Of a stretch of DNA of 8,901 nt, positions 7,467 through 8,901 are shown piece by piece. Source of the DNA: Planctomycetaceae bacterium UBA2671 (GTDB lineage: Bacteria; Planctomycetota; Planctomycetia; Planctomycetales; Planctomycetaceae); assembly GCA_002359185.1 (NCBI GenBank), contig DEML01000045.1:10393-19293 (forward strand). Reading direction: 5' to 3'. The notes beneath the pieces were generated by a model. It had not been told where the DNA came from and ran no database searches. It saw only the letters and a program-made list of their open reading frames with translations. Position 1 is the stretch's first letter. Every line of letters starts with the position of its first letter. A program made the translations under genes and the position numbers.

Positions 7467-7504
7467 TTGGCGACGATCGGTACGAAAAAGGTATCACGCG
7501 TGAT
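7456..7504. promoter_or_regulatory. Inverted repeat and palindrome upstream of the recombinase
   Basis: The last iteron extended by TT (GTGATACCTTTTT, 7456-7468) is exactly complementary to 7485-7497, giving a 13-bp stem with a 16-base loop. The right arm runs into a perfect 12-bp palindrome, ATCACGCGTGAT (7493-7504). Together with the direct repeats this is a dense protein-binding region, probably the recombinase promoter/operator or accessory att DNA. No -10/-35 pair was identified with confidence. Confidence 0.6.
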
Positions 7505-7549
7505 TTTTAAGTTATTGTATATCAACAACTTACGAATTCAACCTCTATA

Positions 7550-7591
7550 CTGGGGGTCAAGAGGTCGCAAGTTCAAATCTTGTCGTCCCGA
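7550..7591 (+). other. att site: displaced 3' part of tRNA-Pro(GGG)
   Basis: These 42 bases read as tRNA positions 32-73: anticodon loop CTGGGGG (anticodon GGG), 3' anticodon stem TCAAG, variable AGGTC, T stem GCAAG, T loop TTCAAAT, T stem CTTGT, acceptor strand CGTCCCG and discriminator A. The bases to the left (CTCTATA) do not supply the matching CTTGA half, so there is no D arm or 5' acceptor and it is not a working tRNA. This is the typical trace of integration into a tRNA gene: the 3' part is duplicated and this copy marks the end away from the intact gene. Orientation puts the element on the left and old chromosome on the right. The recombinase gene starts about 155 bases away, as expected for such elements. 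Confidence 0.8.
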
Positions 7592-7633
7592 TTCACAAGC
7601 CTATGCCAAGTTACACTTTACGGCATGGGGTGG

Positions 7634-7682
7634 TGGTCTAAATCCGAGGGCTAAATGGTGGGCTAATCCGTGGTCTAAATTG
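7634..7682 (+). repeat. Degenerate 12-13 bp tandem repeat, four units
   Basis: Units TGGTCTAAATCCG, AGGGCTAAATGG, TGGGCTAATCCG and TGGTCTAAATTG follow each other directly. They share a GGxCTAAAT core and a 12-base period. The array is on the chromosomal side of the att segment, 43 bases beyond it and just before the beta-helix gene. It may be a remnant of recombinase or regulator binding sites or a non-coding repeat; no function can be assigned. The 76-codon plus-strand ORF covering 7467-7697 crosses the tRNA fragment and is judged non-coding. Confidence 0.55.
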
Positions 7683-7712
7683 ACACGGACAAAATGACCA
7701 TCAATACGACCA

Positions 7713-8804
7713 GTGCTAATTCCCCAGATCGTCCGTGGATATCTCTGGCAGATCACCGTCTGGCCAGAAGATTACAACGAAGCCGAACGGACGCTCGCCG
7801 CAAAATACTTTCCATTGGAATACATTCGCGGACCGTTGCGAATGAAGCAGGGTGACGACTGCGTCTACTTCGACAATGCGAAACCTCTCCCCGTGTCGGA
7901 GCGGGACTATCGGGGACAGCAATCGCTGTGTTTCTATGATGATGATCTTCCGTCTAACATTGTCAGAGGCCGGCAGTATTTTATCGTGGAGAGTGACTCT
8001 GAATTTATCCGCATCGCGGACAAACCGGGCGGCACACCGATCCGGTTCGCCAGCGACTCCGGGCCAGATACGAAGCTGATGTATCCGCTGTTTCACGCTC
8101 ACCTTGCTCTTTACGCACCGACGGGAAGCGGGCCCGGAAAGGGCGCACTGGACCTTGTGGGCTGCGAAGCTGTGATCGTGCGAGGCTGTCGGCTCAGTGC
8201 ACTCGGCGACACGATGCACATACAGAAAAGCCAGGACATCGTCTTCAATGGCAATCACATCACCGGCTCGCGGATGGGTGCGTTCTTTCTGGCCGAGTTC
8301 TGTCGCAACGCGGTCGTTACCGGCAACACTGTCGATGGCACCAACGGCTCGCGGGTGATCAGCGTTGAGAAGTCCTGCGAAGACGTGACTATCGTCGGCA
8401 ACACGTTTCGCAATGGCGGACGAGGGTCGTGGATCAATCAGCCGAGAAACTTTGTGCTGGCGGACAACGTCTTCGTCAACAACACAACCAAGTGCGAACA
8501 CAATCCGCGTCGTGGACGACGCACCTTCGTCACTGGCGATTACGAGGAGTATGCGGAACTCTATTTCACGACTCACGAACCGGACGGTCGCTACGGCAAC
8601 GTCACGGTGAGCGGTAACATCTTCACCAGCGGTGACAACGCCTCGCACGCCATCACCTTCGCACCCGGCGGCGACACGCTGCTCCTTACCGACAACATCT
8701 TTCAAGGCAAGGTCCGCACCATCGCACCAACCACCGGTTGCACCAACGTCACGATTCGCGGCAATGTGGACGTGGAATTTCCGAACGAAACGAACTCACA
8801 ATGA
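7713..8804 (+). CDS. Right-handed parallel beta-helix repeat protein, probably 5'-truncated
   Basis: 363 residues. From about residue 145 on, eight rungs of the PbH1/pectate-lyase-like type can be seen, each with V-x-V/I-x-G/D-N-x-F/I: EAVIVRGCRL, DIVFNGNHIT, NAVVTGNTVD, DVTIVGNTFR, NFVLADNVFV, NVTVSGNIFT, TLLLTDNIFQ and NVTIRGNVDV. The N-terminal part (WPEDYNEAERTLAAKYFPLE, DYRGQQSLCFY) is a separate cap-like domain. Such proteins usually bind or cut polysaccharides outside the cell, but no catalytic residues can be pointed out. The only start in frame is GTG 7713 without a Shine-Dalgarno site, after an in-frame TGA at 7695, and no signal peptide is present; the original 5' end was probably lost next to the att site. 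GC is clearly higher than on the left side. The stop overlaps the next ATG (ATGA). Confidence 0.75.
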   Translation: MLIPQIVRGYLWQITVWPEDYNEAERTLAAKYFPLEYIRGPLRMKQGDDCVYFDNAKPLPVSERDYRGQQSLCFYDDDLPSNIVRGRQYFIVESDSEFIRIADKPGGTPIRFASDSGPDTKLMYPLFHAHLALYAPTGSGPGKGALDLVGCEAVIVRGCRLSALGDTMHIQKSQDIVFNGNHITGSRMGAFFLAEFCRNAVVTGNTVDGTNGSRVISVEKSCEDVTIVGNTFRNGGRGSWINQPRNFVLADNVFVNNTTKCEHNPRRGRRTFVTGDYEEYAELYFTTHEPDGRYGNVTVSGNIFTSGDNASHAITFAPGGDTLLLTDNIFQGKVRTIAPTTGCTNVTIRGNVDVEFPNETNSQ

Positions 8805-8901
8805 ACAAGCTGGAACCCATGTCAATGGTCAAGCACGCCATCGCCTGGTACCAATGGCCTGGCTCGTCGAGAATTCCACTGCAGTCTGTCACAACATTCT
8901 G
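8801..8901 (+). CDS. Start of a downstream gene, cut by the window edge
   Basis: ATG at 8801 overlaps the beta-helix stop as ATGA, a sign of translational coupling. The frame is open to the window end for 33 codons, beginning MNKLEPMSMVKHAIAWYQWP. No family is recognised. From 8879 the DNA matches the insertion-sequence-like repeat, so the original gene was probably interrupted after about 26 codons. Confidence 0.45.
   Translation, partial: MNKLEPMSMVKHAIAWYQWPGSSRIPLQSVTTF
8879..8901 (+). repeat. Insertion-sequence-like terminal repeat, right copy
   Basis: Inverted counterpart of 402-424 with 22 of 23 bases matching. Orientation implies that the insertion sequence starts at about 8879 and continues right, beyond the window. 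The match runs to the last base, so the full length of the repeat is not known. Confidence 0.6.

Larger units (their letters stand above)
5863..7591. mobile_element. Right end of a tRNA-Pro-integrated element (left end outside window)
   Basis: Recombinase pseudogene, iterons, hairpin/palindrome and tRNA-derived att segment together form the integration module of a genomic island or integrative element. The left boundary is not seen; no second copy of the 42-base segment was noticed, so the true element may include some or all of 1-5862. Stop codon in the recombinase suggests the element is fixed or depends on help in trans. Confidence 0.55.

Noticed and set aside
7396..7497. Recombinase N-terminal extension with fourfold RYHQ repeat
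   Set aside because: It only reflects the 12-bp DNA repeats read in frame from a GTG; the ATG at 7395 has a good ribosome binding site.
7467..7697. 76-codon plus-strand ORF
   Set aside because: It runs through the tRNA fragment and the tandem repeat; a typical false ORF.
7694..7858. Alternative ATG start at 7694 in another frame for the beta-helix gene
   Set aside because: It would need a frameshift, and the residues it gives do not resemble a signal peptide; the GTG frame already reads coherently from its first residues.
7716..8705. 329-codon minus-strand ORF opposite the beta-helix gene
   Set aside because: A long shadow frame in GC-rich DNA; the plus strand shows clear beta-helix repeats.

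Overview
The window most likely comes from a planctomycete chromosome. This is inferred from the style of the genes, not from a marker: a DUF1569 (DinB-like) protein, a tyrosine recombinase with the box I variant 'NCGxTQxDI', the type of transposase remnant, a secreted-type beta-helix protein, and start sites with weak or no Shine-Dalgarno sequence. No rRNA, intact tRNA or CRISPR array is visible.

Layout from left to right. Positions 1-316 (minus strand) hold a decayed DDE-type transposase N-terminus with several stops. A 23-base sequence at 402-424, upstream of it, recurs inverted at 8879-8901 with one mismatch, so both edges look like outward-facing ends of the same insertion sequence. Next come two minus-strand genes, a class I SAM-dependent methyltransferase (593-1360) and a DUF1569 protein (1442-1909). 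After a ~500-base divergent gap lies a plus-strand pair: an AlgI-like MBOAT O-acyltransferase (2408-3805) and an AlgX/AlgJ-like SGNH-type partner (3812-5071). This is the usual two-protein machine for O-acetylating an exported polysaccharide. A small unrecognised ORF (5119-5499) follows.

The region 5863-7395 (minus strand) is a tyrosine recombinase gene split by an in-frame TAA. The segment after the stop still encodes the C-terminal LGH box and the catalytic-tyrosine region. Just upstream are four perfect 12-bp direct repeats, an inverted copy that can form a 13-bp stem, and a 12-bp palindrome. At 7550-7591 sits a 42-base displaced 3' part of a tRNA-Pro(GGG) gene, from anticodon loop to discriminator base. 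That is the signature of an integrative element in a tRNA gene; from the geometry the element lies to the left and 7592 onward is the old chromosomal flank. No second copy of the tRNA segment was found in the window, so the left end and the intact tRNA should lie beyond base 1. The O-acetylation genes may therefore be cargo of a decayed island.

To the right of the tRNA fragment the DNA is visibly more GC-rich. It carries a short degenerate 12-bp tandem repeat, a right-handed beta-helix protein (7713-8804) without a visible signal peptide, and a next gene overlapping it by ATGA (8801 onward) that runs into the insertion-sequence-like end at the window edge.
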